Source: Palsa-892 sp035295845 (GTDB taxonomy: Bacteria; Pseudomonadota; Alphaproteobacteria; Rhizobiales; Xanthobacteraceae). Taken from it: a stretch of DNA of 37,763 bases. Of the stretch, positions 26,521-34,223 are shown in pieces. A program made the position numbers and the translations under genes. The stretch lies in assembly GCA_035295845.1 (NCBI GenBank), contig DATGIF010000020.1, positions 1 through 37,763 of the forward strand, written 5' to 3'. The stretch's first letter is position 1, and every line of letters begins with the position of its first letter. The notes under the pieces were generated by a model. It was given only the letters and a program-made list of their open reading frames with translations, did no database searches and was not told the DNA's origin.

Positions 26521-27120
26521 TCAGCGCGGCCTCACCATGGTGAAGGTCTCGTCCAGGACGGAATAGTCGTGATAGCCGCAGCGCGCGATCGGCTTCATAG
26601 CGGCGCTGTCCAAGAGCCCGTTCTTGATGAAGCGCTCGTCAATGTGGATGCCGACCACCTGCCCGATCACCACATGCCGGTCGAGCGGATTTCCCGCAAT
26701 GTCATGCAGCGGCACGATCTGCACGAGCTTGCACTCCATCGCGCAGGGCGCGGCAGCAACCCGCGGCGGCTTTACGAGCTTCGAGGGCGCCGCCTTCAAT
26801 CCCGCCACTTCCATTTCGTTGACGCCGCGCGGCAGCGTCGCCGAGGTCTCATTCATCTGTTCGCGCAGATCCCAGGTGGCGAGCGAACAGACGAATTCCT
26901 TGGTCTCGGCGATGTTGGCGACCGAATCCTTGAAGCCTTCGCTCGAAAACATCACCATCGGCGGCCGCGAGGAGACGCCGTTGAAATAGGAGTAGGGCGC
27001 GAGGTTGATCTCGCCCTTTGCGCTCAGCGACGTGATCCAGCCGATCGGACGCGGCGCCACGATTGCCTTGAACGGATCGTGCGGAAGCCCGTGATCGTTC
27101 TTGTCGGTCTGATAAAACAT
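26521..27120 (-). CDS. Flavin reductase family protein (FMN-binding split barrel)
   Basis: A 199-residue protein with the flavin-reductase-like split-barrel pattern: IVAPRPIGWITSLS (22-35), NLAPYSYFNGVSSRPPMVMF and FVCSLATWDL. These proteins bind FMN and may use NAD(P)H to supply reduced flavin to a partner monooxygenase; none is seen nearby. The start at 27120 is 8 nt after the nitroreductase stop; its stop is 1 nt before the lyase start, so the three genes are tightly coupled. Confidence 0.86.
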   Translation of the reverse strand: MFYQTDKNDHGLPHDPFKAIVAPRPIGWITSLSAKGEINLAPYSYFNGVSSRPPMVMFSSEGFKDSVANIAETKEFVCSLATWDLREQMNETSATLPRGVNEMEVAGLKAAPSKLVKPPRVAAAPCAMECKLVQIVPLHDIAGNPLDRHVVIGQVVGIHIDERFIKNGLLDSAAMKPIARCGYHDYSVLDETFTMVRPR

Positions 27121-27128
27121 CGTGTCTC

Positions 27129-27692
27129 CTAAACCCGCGTGACAATTTCGGAAAGCGGCGGCCGCGGACGCTCCTCTTGCGCCGCTTTCGGCGTGCCGAT
27201 GTGAATATAACCTGCCACGCGCTCGTTCGCGCCGACGCCGATGAGATCGAGGCATGGCCGTTCATAGGCGACCCAGCCCGTGACCCAGTTCGCGCCATAG
27301 CCCATGGCGTGCGCGGCGATCACCAGATTCATGCAAGCGGCGCCCGCCGACAACACCTGTTCCCATTCGGGGATTTTTGCGTGCGGAGCGGCGCGCGAAA
27401 TCACCGCAATGACAAGCGGACAATGGGCAAAACGCTCGGGTTCCTTCGCCACCTGGTCTTCCGTCGCTTCGGGATGCGATTTCTGCAAAAGCTTCAACCA
27501 TTCCGCGGCGGTTCGCTTTTTCGACTCACCTTCAAATACGAGAAAACGCCAGGGAACGAGCTTGCCGTGATCCGGCACGCGCGCGGCAAGAGTCAGAAGC
27601 GTGTCGACTTCGGCCGCGCTCGGACCCGGAGCCACAAGGTCGGGGATTCGGGGCGAGCGGCGCGTTCGCAGGAGTTCGAGGGCATCCGACAT
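27129..27692 (-). CDS. Nitroreductase family protein (YdjA-like)
   Basis: A 187-residue FMN-dependent nitroreductase-family enzyme. Features include the N-terminal basic RTRRSPR (flavin phosphate contact), ARVPDHGKLVPWRFLVFEG and AAHAMGYGANWVTGW, which match the short YdjA-type subgroup. It is the first gene of the nitroreductase/flavin reductase/lyase operon. The physiological substrate is unknown; many such proteins reduce nitro compounds or quinones only as a side activity. Confidence 0.88.
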   Translation of the reverse strand: MSDALELLRTRRSPRIPDLVAPGPSAAEVDTLLTLAARVPDHGKLVPWRFLVFEGESKKRTAAEWLKLLQKSHPEATEDQVAKEPERFAHCPLVIAVISRAAPHAKIPEWEQVLSAGAACMNLVIAAHAMGYGANWVTGWVAYERPCLDLIGVGANERVAGYIHIGTPKAAQEERPRPPLSEIVTRV

Positions 27693-27799
27693 GGGATCGT
27701 CTTAGCCTTTCGCCTGGGCTCGTGGAAACCCTCAAGCCCGCATGGCGGAAGCTTCGGACAAACGCCGGGTCTTGCAATCGCCTCAAGGCCGGGGGAAGA

Positions 27800-28891
27800 A
27801 TGCCGCCGATGCCCGCTGTTCGCACCGCGCTCTGCGTATTCACGCTCCTCGCATCATCTGCGGCGGCTTATGCCCAGATCGGATTCACCGGCATCGGCGG
27901 ATCGGCGCCGGGTTTTGCGCCACCCCCGGCTGCGACAACACCGCCGCCCTCACCTCCGCCGCCGCAATCGCGCACAGCAACGCCCGTGGTGGCCCCGAGC
28001 GCAGCGCCGCAGCCGGCGCCGCTTGCGCCTGCGATCGGTCCGCGCGATCCGCACGCTTTCGTTCCGCAAGTCGCGCAGGGCAAGGTCGCGCTTGCGGTCG
28101 CCGCGCGCTATTCGTCCGACGGCCCCTATATTCCGCGCGCGATGAATTGGCGGGTTTTCGCCGAACGGCCCGACGGCGGGCCTCCTGTCGCGGTGGCGGA
28201 AGCGCAGGACGCCTATCCCGTGTTCGCGCTCGATCCCGGCAACTACATCGTGCACGCTTCCTACGGCCTTGCGAGCGACTCGCGGCGCATCCAGCTCACT
28301 GGCGAAACCAGGAAAGAAACCTTCATCATTCCCGCCGGCGGCTTGCGGGTACAAGGCAAGATCGGCGATCTGGCCATTCCGCCACAGCGGCTGCGCTTCG
28401 ATGTCTATGAAGGAAGCTTCCTGCAGCGCGGGCCCGTGAACGGCCGCAGCCGCAAGAGCGAGCGGCCGCCGGTACTGCGCGGCGCGAGCGGCGGCGATCT
28501 CGTTTTCCTTCCAGCCGGCACCTATTACGTGCAATCGACTTACGGCGACGGCAACGCGCAGATCCAGGCTGACGTACGGATCGAGCCGGGCCGCCTCACC
28601 GACGCCACCGTGCATCACCGTGCGGCGCAAATCACGCTTCGGCTCGTCAACGTGCCCGGCGGCGAGGCGATCGCCAACACCCAATGGACGGTCGTGACCC
28701 CCGGCGGCGATTCGATCCGTGAATCGACCGGCGCCTTCCCCTCCGTTGTGCTCGCCGAGGGCGAATACATCGCGGTTGCCCGCCACATCGACAAGACCTG
28801 CCAGCAGCCTTTCAAGGTTCAGTCGGGCAATGATCGCGAGATCGAAGTGCTGACGGCGCAGTGCCAGGCGGCGAATACCGCACGCCAGTAG
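27800..28891 (+). CDS. Secreted hypothetical protein with Pro-rich linker
   Basis: A 363-residue protein with a signal peptide (TALCVFTLLASSAAAYAQ) followed by a proline/alanine-rich, probably disordered linker (about residues 38-85). The remainder is beta-rich, with repeated 'ALDPGNYIVHASYG' and 'FLPAGTYYVQSTYG' blocks that resemble surface-exposed beta-sandwich (carboxypeptidase-regulatory-like) domains, perhaps two or three copies. I do not recognise a named family. Start is 27800 or 27809: GGGGGAAG lies two bases before the first and about ten before the second, so both remain possible. Divergent from the nitroreductase operon; its stop is 12 nt from the convergent small lipoprotein gene. 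Confidence 0.7.
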   Translation: MPPMPAVRTALCVFTLLASSAAAYAQIGFTGIGGSAPGFAPPPAATTPPPSPPPPQSRTATPVVAPSAAPQPAPLAPAIGPRDPHAFVPQVAQGKVALAVAARYSSDGPYIPRAMNWRVFAERPDGGPPVAVAEAQDAYPVFALDPGNYIVHASYGLASDSRRIQLTGETRKETFIIPAGGLRVQGKIGDLAIPPQRLRFDVYEGSFLQRGPVNGRSRKSERPPVLRGASGGDLVFLPAGTYYVQSTYGDGNAQIQADVRIEPGRLTDATVHHRAAQITLRLVNVPGGEAIANTQWTVVTPGGDSIRESTGAFPSVVLAEGEYIAVARHIDKTCQQPFKVQSGNDREIEVLTAQCQAANTARQ

Positions 28892-28903
28892 CTTTGTTTC
28901 TGC

Positions 28904-29053
28904 TTATTGCGGCTTCGGCCCGTCGCTCTTGCAGGCGGAGGGGACCTTGCCGCCCTCGCTCCTCACCCAGTCGCCGCAGCGGTCGCAGCCCGCGAGCAAA
29001 AGCGCGAATGCGCAAAGGCCGAAGAGTTGAGCTAGGCGCAAGCGTATGGACAT
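28904..29053 (-). CDS. Small lipoprotein (49 aa)
   Basis: A short open frame of 49 codons. The product starts MSIRLRLAQLFGLCAFALLL and has the lipobox LLAGC, with the lipidated cysteine at residue 23. The short mature part has two more cysteines (C26, C41) and is hydrophilic. The context supports a real gene: same strand as thrS, downstream of it, and a TATGAT -10-like element at 29072-29077. The ribosome binding site is weak (GGGG). No family is recognised; it resembles many unassigned small envelope lipoproteins. Confidence 0.6.
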   Translation of the reverse strand: MSIRLRLAQLFGLCAFALLLAGCDRCGDWVRSEGGKVPSACKSDGPKPQ

Positions 29054-29110
29054 CCGAACCCCGTCGACCTGATCATACAGGAGTGGCGCCGCGCGGGCGA
29101 GCGCCTTTCA

Positions 29111-31054
29111 TCAGGCCGTATTCTGCAGGCGTTTTACGTCCGGCGGCATCGATTCCTCGTTGAGCATCGCCAGCGCATCTTCCCACGCCATGGATTTCTG
29201 TTCCTGCGAGCCGAGCCGGCGGATCGATACGCTGCGATCGGCCGCCTCCTTTTTGCCAACGACGAGTAGAACCGGGATTTTCGCAAGCGAATGCTCGCGC
29301 ACCTTATGGGTGATCTTTTCGTTGTTGAGATCCGCCTCAACCCTGAGGCCGGCGCGCGTCGCAGCCATGACGAGGTCGTTCGCGTAGGCATCGGCATCCG
29401 ACGTGATCGTGCAGACCATCGCCTGCGTCGGCGCGAGCCACAACGGCAAATGCCCGGCATAGTGCTCGATGAGAATGCCGATGAAGCGCTCAAGCGAGCC
29501 GAACATCGCCCGATGCAGCATCACCGGAACGACTTTCTCGCCCGAGGGCGCGATGTAGAAGGCGCCTAGCCGCCCCGGCAGGTTGAGGTCGACCTGAATG
29601 GTGCCGCACTGCCAATCGCGGCCGATTGCGTCGCGGAGCACGTATTCAAGCTTCGGCCCGTAAAAAGCGCCCTCGCCGGCATTCAGCGTCCACGGCCGCC
29701 CGGATTTTTCCAGCGCCTGCTTTAGAGCGGCTTCCGCCTTATCCCACGCCGCATCATCGCCGATGCGTTTTTCCGGCCGGTCGGAGAATTTAATCCGCAC
29801 GTCGTCGAAGCCGAAATCGGAATAGATCGACAGCAATTGATTGTTCACCGCGATCGTTTCCTGCGCGATTTGCTCCTCGGTGATGAAAATGTGGGCGTCG
29901 TCCTGCGTGAAGGCGCGCACGCGCAACAGCCCATGCAATGCGCCGGACGGCTCGAAGCGGTGCACTTTGCCGAATTCCGCAATCTTCATCGGCAGATCGC
30001 GATAGGACTTCAAGCCGTTCTTGAAAATCTGAATGTGGCCGGGGCAATTCATCGGCTTGATCACGAAGAGCCGTTCATCGTCCTCGCGCGGCTCGGTGAG
30101 GAACATCATCTCGCGGAATTTTTCCATGTGGCCGGAAGTGACCCACAGCGAAGAGTCCATCAGCTGCGGCGTGTTCACCTCGAGATAACCCGCCTCCTGC
30201 TGGCGGCGGCGCATATAGGCAACCAGCGTCTCGAACAGCATCCAGCCCTTGGCGTGCCAGAATACCGCGCCCGGCGCGTCTTCCTGGAAATGATAGAGGT
30301 CCATCTCGCGGCCGAGCCGGCGGTGGTCGCGCTTCTCGGCCTCTTCCAGTTGATGCAAATATTGCTCGAGCTGCGCCTTATCCGCCCACGCCGTGCCGTA
30401 AATGCGGGTGAGCATCGGATTGCGGGAGTCGCCGCGCCAATAGGCGCCCGCGACTTTCATCAGCTTGAAGGCGTCGCCGGCCTTGCCGGTCGAAGTCATA
30501 TGCGGGCCACGGCAAAGATCGAACCATTCGCCCTGTTTGTAGATCTTGATCGGTTCGCCCACCGGGATCGCGTCAACGAGCTCGACCTTGAAGTGCTCGC
30601 CGCGGTCGGCAAAAACCTGCTTCGCGTCCTCACGCGACCAAACCTCTTTGGTAAAAGGTTTGTCCTTCGCTATGATTTCCTTCATCTTTTTCTCGATCGC
30701 CGGGAAGTCTTCGGGCGTGAAGGGCTCATTGCGGAAGAAATCGTAATAGAATCCGTTCTCGATCACCGGGCCGATCGTTACCTGCGTACCTGGCCACAGC
30801 GTCTGCACCGCTTCCGCGAGCACATGCGCCGCATCATGACGGATCAATTCGAGCGCGCGCGGATCGTCGCGCGCGACAAACTCAATCTTGGCGTCGCGTT
30901 CGATCCTGTCGGATAAATCCGCGAGCACGCCGTCGAGCGCCATCGCGACCGTGCGCTTGGCCAGCGAAGGCGAGATGCCCTTCGCGATCTCCAATCCGGT
31001 TGTGCCGGGAGCGTATTGACGGCGAGCGCCGTCGGGAAAGGTCAAGGTGATCAT
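29111..31054 (-). CDS. thrS: Threonyl-tRNA synthetase
   Basis: A 647-residue class II aminoacyl-tRNA synthetase that charges tRNA-Thr. An N-terminal TGS domain (about 1-62) is followed by the editing domain (HDAAHVLAEAVQ with the zinc-like HxxxH pattern), the catalytic core with motif 2 (VHRFEPSGALHGLLRVR) and zinc ligands in NCPGH, DAHIF and LHRAMFG, and an anticodon-binding domain at the C-terminus. Length is normal. The ATG at 31054 has GGAG six bases upstream; a GTG at 31066 is the alternative. No T-box leader is seen. It precedes the small lipoprotein on the minus strand. Confidence 0.97.
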   Translation of the reverse strand: MITLTFPDGARRQYAPGTTGLEIAKGISPSLAKRTVAMALDGVLADLSDRIERDAKIEFVARDDPRALELIRHDAAHVLAEAVQTLWPGTQVTIGPVIENGFYYDFFRNEPFTPEDFPAIEKKMKEIIAKDKPFTKEVWSREDAKQVFADRGEHFKVELVDAIPVGEPIKIYKQGEWFDLCRGPHMTSTGKAGDAFKLMKVAGAYWRGDSRNPMLTRIYGTAWADKAQLEQYLHQLEEAEKRDHRRLGREMDLYHFQEDAPGAVFWHAKGWMLFETLVAYMRRRQQEAGYLEVNTPQLMDSSLWVTSGHMEKFREMMFLTEPREDDERLFVIKPMNCPGHIQIFKNGLKSYRDLPMKIAEFGKVHRFEPSGALHGLLRVRAFTQDDAHIFITEEQIAQETIAVNNQLLSIYSDFGFDDVRIKFSDRPEKRIGDDAAWDKAEAALKQALEKSGRPWTLNAGEGAFYGPKLEYVLRDAIGRDWQCGTIQVDLNLPGRLGAFYIAPSGEKVVPVMLHRAMFGSLERFIGILIEHYAGHLPLWLAPTQAMVCTITSDADAYANDLVMAATRAGLRVEADLNNEKITHKVREHSLAKIPVLLVVGKKEAADRSVSIRRLGSQEQKSMAWEDALAMLNEESMPPDVKRLQNTA

Positions 31055-31315
31055 CGCGCGCTCCACTCACTCCTGCCGACCAATGCAGGTAAGCGTCTGA
31101 TTCAGCGGGTTTTTACGACTCGTTGCAGTTCCGCCTGACGCCACTAATGCCGCACCTTGGGGTTCGAATGCAACAGGCTTGGCGGCGAAGAATGCGAATT
31201 CGGCGGCGGCGTGTTCGCTTCTTGCTTCGCGCTCGGAAGGATCAGCGATGTGCGCCTCGCGTGGCGCAGATCAAAATCATGGTTCGTTCCGCGCGATTGC
31301 TGCGGAAAGAGGCGC

Positions 31316-31335
31316 AAATTTTTTCGAAAAAATTT
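31316..31335. repeat. Perfect 20-bp A/T-tract palindrome
   Basis: AAATTTTTTCGAAAAAATTT is its own reverse complement. Its core TTCGAA recurs at 31361-31366 in a second imperfect palindrome. Long A and T tracts suggest DNA curvature or a binding site for a nucleoid protein or regulator. Confidence 0.7.
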
Positions 31336-31374
31336 TTCGCTACGCGGCAGCGGAATAAATTTCGAAAAAATTTT
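31322..31374 (+). repeat. Two copies of a 15-bp direct repeat
   Basis: TTTCGAAAAAATTTT occurs at 31322-31336 and 31360-31374, 38 nt apart, about 3.6 helical turns. The first copy overlaps the palindrome at 31316-31335. Confidence 0.7.
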
Positions 31375-31404
31375 ATTGCGAATTTCAGAACGCAATGAGT
31401 ACGC

Positions 31405-31438
31405 GAATCAAGAACCCAACATTTCCGCCACTTGATTC
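31405..31438. repeat. Inverted repeat GAATCAAG/CTTGATTC
   Basis: GAATCAAG (31405-31412) and CTTGATTC (31431-31438) are perfect inverted repeats with an 18-nt spacer. A possible operator or leader hairpin ahead of the TAXI gene. Confidence 0.45.
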
Positions 31439-31617
31439 GGCGCCCGCGTTTGCGAATCCAAAAAGTCGTCACATTCATCCCGAATGGATGACACAATCGG
31501 AAACAAATCTTGCCCACAGAAAAATTAGACCCGACCCGTCCACGACAAGAAGACGGAGCCGGCACAAAGTTGGGAGCGGCCCTCGTCGCGTAGCGGGCCG
31601 CCAGACGGGAGAGGGTC

Positions 31618-32835
31618 ATGATGCGAGGCTTGCGGGAGCCTCGGCGTGCGCAGCTTTGCGGACGCACGAGCGCCGCTCAACTTACCTTCGCGTTTCTTCT
31701 ATTTCTGCTTCCTTCCATCGTTAGCATCTCAGCCGCGCAGGATTCGCGGCCGATCAAGACCGCGCGCAACGATCCCTCGCAGGTCATCCAGCTCGGGGAG
31801 CAGATCAACCAGAACACCATTGCCCTGATGACGGGCAACATCAATGCCACTTATCTTTCAATCGGTTACGATCTTTCGGCGGTGCTCGATGACGGCGACA
31901 ATCTGCGCATCCTGCCGGTGATCGGCAAAGGCGGCGGCCAGAACATCCGCGACGTGCGCTTCCTCAAGGGCATCGATCTTGGGATCACGCAATCGAACCT
32001 GTTGAACGCTTATCGCCGCTCCGGCGAGATCGGCAACATCGACGACAAGATCGTCTACATCACCAAGCTCTACAACGAGGAAATGCATCTCGTCGTTCGG
32101 GCGGATTCGGGCATCAACTCGATCGACCAGCTCGACGGCAAGCGCGTCAATTTCAGCGATATCGGCTCGGGCACCCAGCTTTCGACGCGCGATATCTTCC
32201 AGCGGCTCGGGATCAAGCCCGTTGAAGTCAACATGGGCCAGGGCGATGCCGCCGAAGCCCTCAAACGCGGCGAGATCGCCGCCTCCATCCTGATCGCCGG
32301 CAAGCCGACGGGCTCGACCTCGAAGCTGAAGACGTCCGAAGGCTTCAGGCTGCTGCCGGTGCCCTACCCGAAGGAATTGCAGAGCGATTACCTGCCGGCG
32401 ACGCTCAGCCACGATGATTATCCGAACCTCGTCAAGGAAGGCGAAGCGATCGACACGATCGCGGTCGGCGCGGTGCTGATCGCCTACAATTGGCCGAAGG
32501 ATACCGACCGCTATCGCCGCATCGCCAAATTCGTCGAGGCTTTCTTCCCGCGGCTTGCGGAATTTCAGAAACCGCCGCGCCATTCGAAATGGCGGGAGAC
32601 CAATCTCAGCGCGACGCTGCCGGGCTGGACGCGTTTCCCCGCCGCCGAAGAGTGGCTGGCGAAAAACCGCCCGCAGCAGCAAACGGCCGCGGCGGACACC
32701 GAACGCACGCAGTTCAACGAATTCGTCTCCGCCCGCGGTGGCGACACGGCGATCGCCAAGGCCGGAAGCCCCGACGAGCGCGAACGCCTCTATCGCGATT
32801 TTCTGATCTGGAAACAGGCGCGCGACCGCCACTGA
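31618..32835 (+). CDS. TAXI-family TRAP transporter solute-binding protein (orphan)
   Basis: A 405-residue periplasmic substrate-binding protein of the TAXI (TRAP-associated extracytoplasmic immunogenic) family. A signal peptide lies after a 20-residue basic extension (hydrophobic TFAFLLFLLPSIVSISA, about 23-39). Typical features follow: GKGGGQNIRDVRFLKGIDLGI, VVRADSGINSIDQLDGKRVN and GSGTQLSTRDIFQRLGI. TAXI proteins normally deliver solutes such as C4-dicarboxylates or glutamate to a fused 4TM-12TM TRAP permease; no permease is found in this window. The C-terminal 120 residues are an extension after the usual fold. ATG at 31618 or 31621 are both possible. It is followed after 64 nt by a membrane Sel1-like gene on the same strand. 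Confidence 0.85.
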   Translation: MMRGLREPRRAQLCGRTSAAQLTFAFLLFLLPSIVSISAAQDSRPIKTARNDPSQVIQLGEQINQNTIALMTGNINATYLSIGYDLSAVLDDGDNLRILPVIGKGGGQNIRDVRFLKGIDLGITQSNLLNAYRRSGEIGNIDDKIVYITKLYNEEMHLVVRADSGINSIDQLDGKRVNFSDIGSGTQLSTRDIFQRLGIKPVEVNMGQGDAAEALKRGEIAASILIAGKPTGSTSKLKTSEGFRLLPVPYPKELQSDYLPATLSHDDYPNLVKEGEAIDTIAVGAVLIAYNWPKDTDRYRRIAKFVEAFFPRLAEFQKPPRHSKWRETNLSATLPGWTRFPAAEEWLAKNRPQQQTAAADTERTQFNEFVSARGGDTAIAKAGSPDERERLYRDFLIWKQARDRH

Positions 32836-32899
32836 GTGAGGAAATCTGCCGGCGCGACCGGCGATCATTACCGGAGATATCGGCAATGGGAGAGTGTCC

Positions 32900-34078
32900 A
32901 TGAGTACCCAGACCAATCCTCCGCATTACCCGGGTGACCCGGTCCTCGAACCGCGAACCCAATCCCGCCCCCGCCATCCGCATGAGCACGAGCTTCTTGC
33001 TCGGCTCGCGCAAGACCTGCGGATCGACCATCCGCAGCCCGCACCCCCGTCCAATTCGGCACCGACGGCGGCAGCGGCCGAGGAAATCGCCGCAGAGGAA
33101 GCCGAGCGCGCGCCCGGCCTTTCGCCCTACGAGCTTGCGCGTTTGGAGCGTGAAATCGCGGTGGAACATCGCCGCACGCGCCGCCCGCTTGAGCCTGACT
33201 TTCTGCCGCCACCGCCCGCGCGGCCGCGCGCGCAAAAAGCCGCGAGCGAGTCTTTCGCCGGTCTTCTCTTCCGGATTACGGCGGTTGCCGTCCTCGCCGC
33301 GTTGGTCGCACTCATGTTTCTCGGCAAGATTTCCGTGCCCGCGCGCTTGAAGAGCTCCATCGTCGAGCCCTTGAAGCGGGTGGCAGGGCTGGTGGTCAGT
33401 CCCGCAAAAACCGCGACCGCGCCGCAGGACGCGCCGGCTTTGGAGGTTCCCAAGCTTGTGGTCGAGGGCGCCGATGCCGGCTCGCGCGATGAAATCGGGC
33501 TCGGCGTCAAACTGAAGGGATCGGCGCCGGGCGCGCTCGCTTTCATCAGCGGGCTTGCGGCCGGAACGACGCTCTCCATAGGCGAGCCGTGGGGAGAAAC
33601 GGGCTGGATCGTCCGCGCGCCTGACATCGACAAGGCGATGTTACGGCCTCCACGCGGCTTTGCCGGCGTGATGCAATACACCGTCACGCTCAGGCTCGCG
33701 GACGGGCGCAGCGCCGATCATCAAACGCTTCGGCTGGAATGGGACCAGGCGTCAAACGGCAGGCCCGCGCGCGAGGCTTCGCCCCGGCAACTCTCCGCCG
33801 AGGAGATCTCGACCCTTCTCAAGCGCGGCGAGGAACTCTTCAAGACCGGCGATCTTGCCGGTGCCCGCCTTTTGTTGACCCGTGCGGCCGAGGCGCATGA
33901 CCCGGTCGGGGCACTGGCACTCGCCACTACCTACGACCCCAACGTGCTGGAGGAGTTGGGGGTGCTGGGGATTCCGGGCGACGTGGCGCTCGCCCGCGCC
34001 TGGTACGAGAAGGCACGGGAATACGGATCACGGGAAGCGCCAAAGCGGCTCGAGCTGTTGGCAAGTCAGGGCCACTGA
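32900..34078 (+). CDS. Membrane-anchored Sel1/TPR-like protein with disordered N-terminus
   Basis: A 392-residue protein with three parts. Residues 1-115 are Pro/Arg/Glu-rich and likely disordered and cytoplasmic. One membrane helix (about 121-141) follows. The rest is predicted periplasmic; a central beta-rich region (about 180-285) precedes a helical Sel1/TPR-like tail (LLKRGEELFKTGDLAGARLLLTRAAE, then DVALARAWYEKAREYG). No catalytic motif is seen. ATG 32900 has GGGAGA seven bases upstream. It lies between the TAXI and TPR-caspase genes and is followed by a strong terminator, so TAXI and this gene may be one transcript. Function unknown; a scaffold between cytoplasm and periplasm is a possible inference. 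Confidence 0.75.
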   Translation: MSTQTNPPHYPGDPVLEPRTQSRPRHPHEHELLARLAQDLRIDHPQPAPPSNSAPTAAAAEEIAAEEAERAPGLSPYELARLEREIAVEHRRTRRPLEPDFLPPPPARPRAQKAASESFAGLLFRITAVAVLAALVALMFLGKISVPARLKSSIVEPLKRVAGLVVSPAKTATAPQDAPALEVPKLVVEGADAGSRDEIGLGVKLKGSAPGALAFISGLAAGTTLSIGEPWGETGWIVRAPDIDKAMLRPPRGFAGVMQYTVTLRLADGRSADHQTLRLEWDQASNGRPAREASPRQLSAEEISTLLKRGEELFKTGDLAGARLLLTRAAEAHDPVGALALATTYDPNVLEELGVLGIPGDVALARAWYEKAREYGSREAPKRLELLASQGH

Positions 34079-34088
34079 GGCGCCTCGG

Positions 34089-34141
34089 CGCGCCGGCGGC
34101 ACCTGTGTCAGCGTTCCGCCGCCGGCGCGTTCGTCTTTTTT
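34089..34141 (+). terminator. Strong Rho-independent terminator
   Basis: CGCGCCGGCGGC (34089-34100) and GCCGCCGGCGCG (34118-34129) form a perfect 12-bp stem with a 17-nt loop, followed by TTCGTCTTTTTT. Lies directly after the Sel1-like gene and separates it from the TPR-caspase gene. Confidence 0.85.
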
Positions 34142-34182
34142 CTGCCCCCCTCACGCCTTGGAATATACCAATGCGTCTGGCG

Positions 34183-34191
34183 TGATATGAT
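34183..34191 (+). promoter_or_regulatory. Extended -10 promoter element of the TPR-caspase gene
   Basis: TGATATGAT matches the extended -10 TGn-TATAAT except for one base. Transcription would start near 34198, 26 nt before the ATG. No good -35 is visible, as is common for extended -10 promoters. Confidence 0.5.
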
Positions 34192-34223
34192 CATGGCGAC
34201 GAAGATACCTCGGGGGAGGTGCC

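Larger units (their letters stand above)
31055..31617. other. 563-nt intergenic region without a supported gene
   Basis: Lies between divergent thrS and the TAXI gene. It holds an AT-rich stretch (31316-31395) with a perfect palindrome and a repeated 15-mer, and inverted repeats (31405-31438 and 31476-31492). Overlapping frames of 80-90 codons are basic or low-complexity and are not supported as proteins. No clear promoter for either gene was found. Confidence 0.6.

Noticed and set aside
31055..31140. T-box-type leader upstream of thrS
   Set aside because: No T-box consensus (AGGGTGG) or terminator/antiterminator pair was seen; T-boxes are rare in Proteobacteria.
31123..31398. 91-codon very basic frame (histone- or ribosomal-like) in the thrS/TAXI gap
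   Set aside because: Ends in translated A/T tracts, overlaps other equally long frames, lacks a ribosome binding site and resembles no family.
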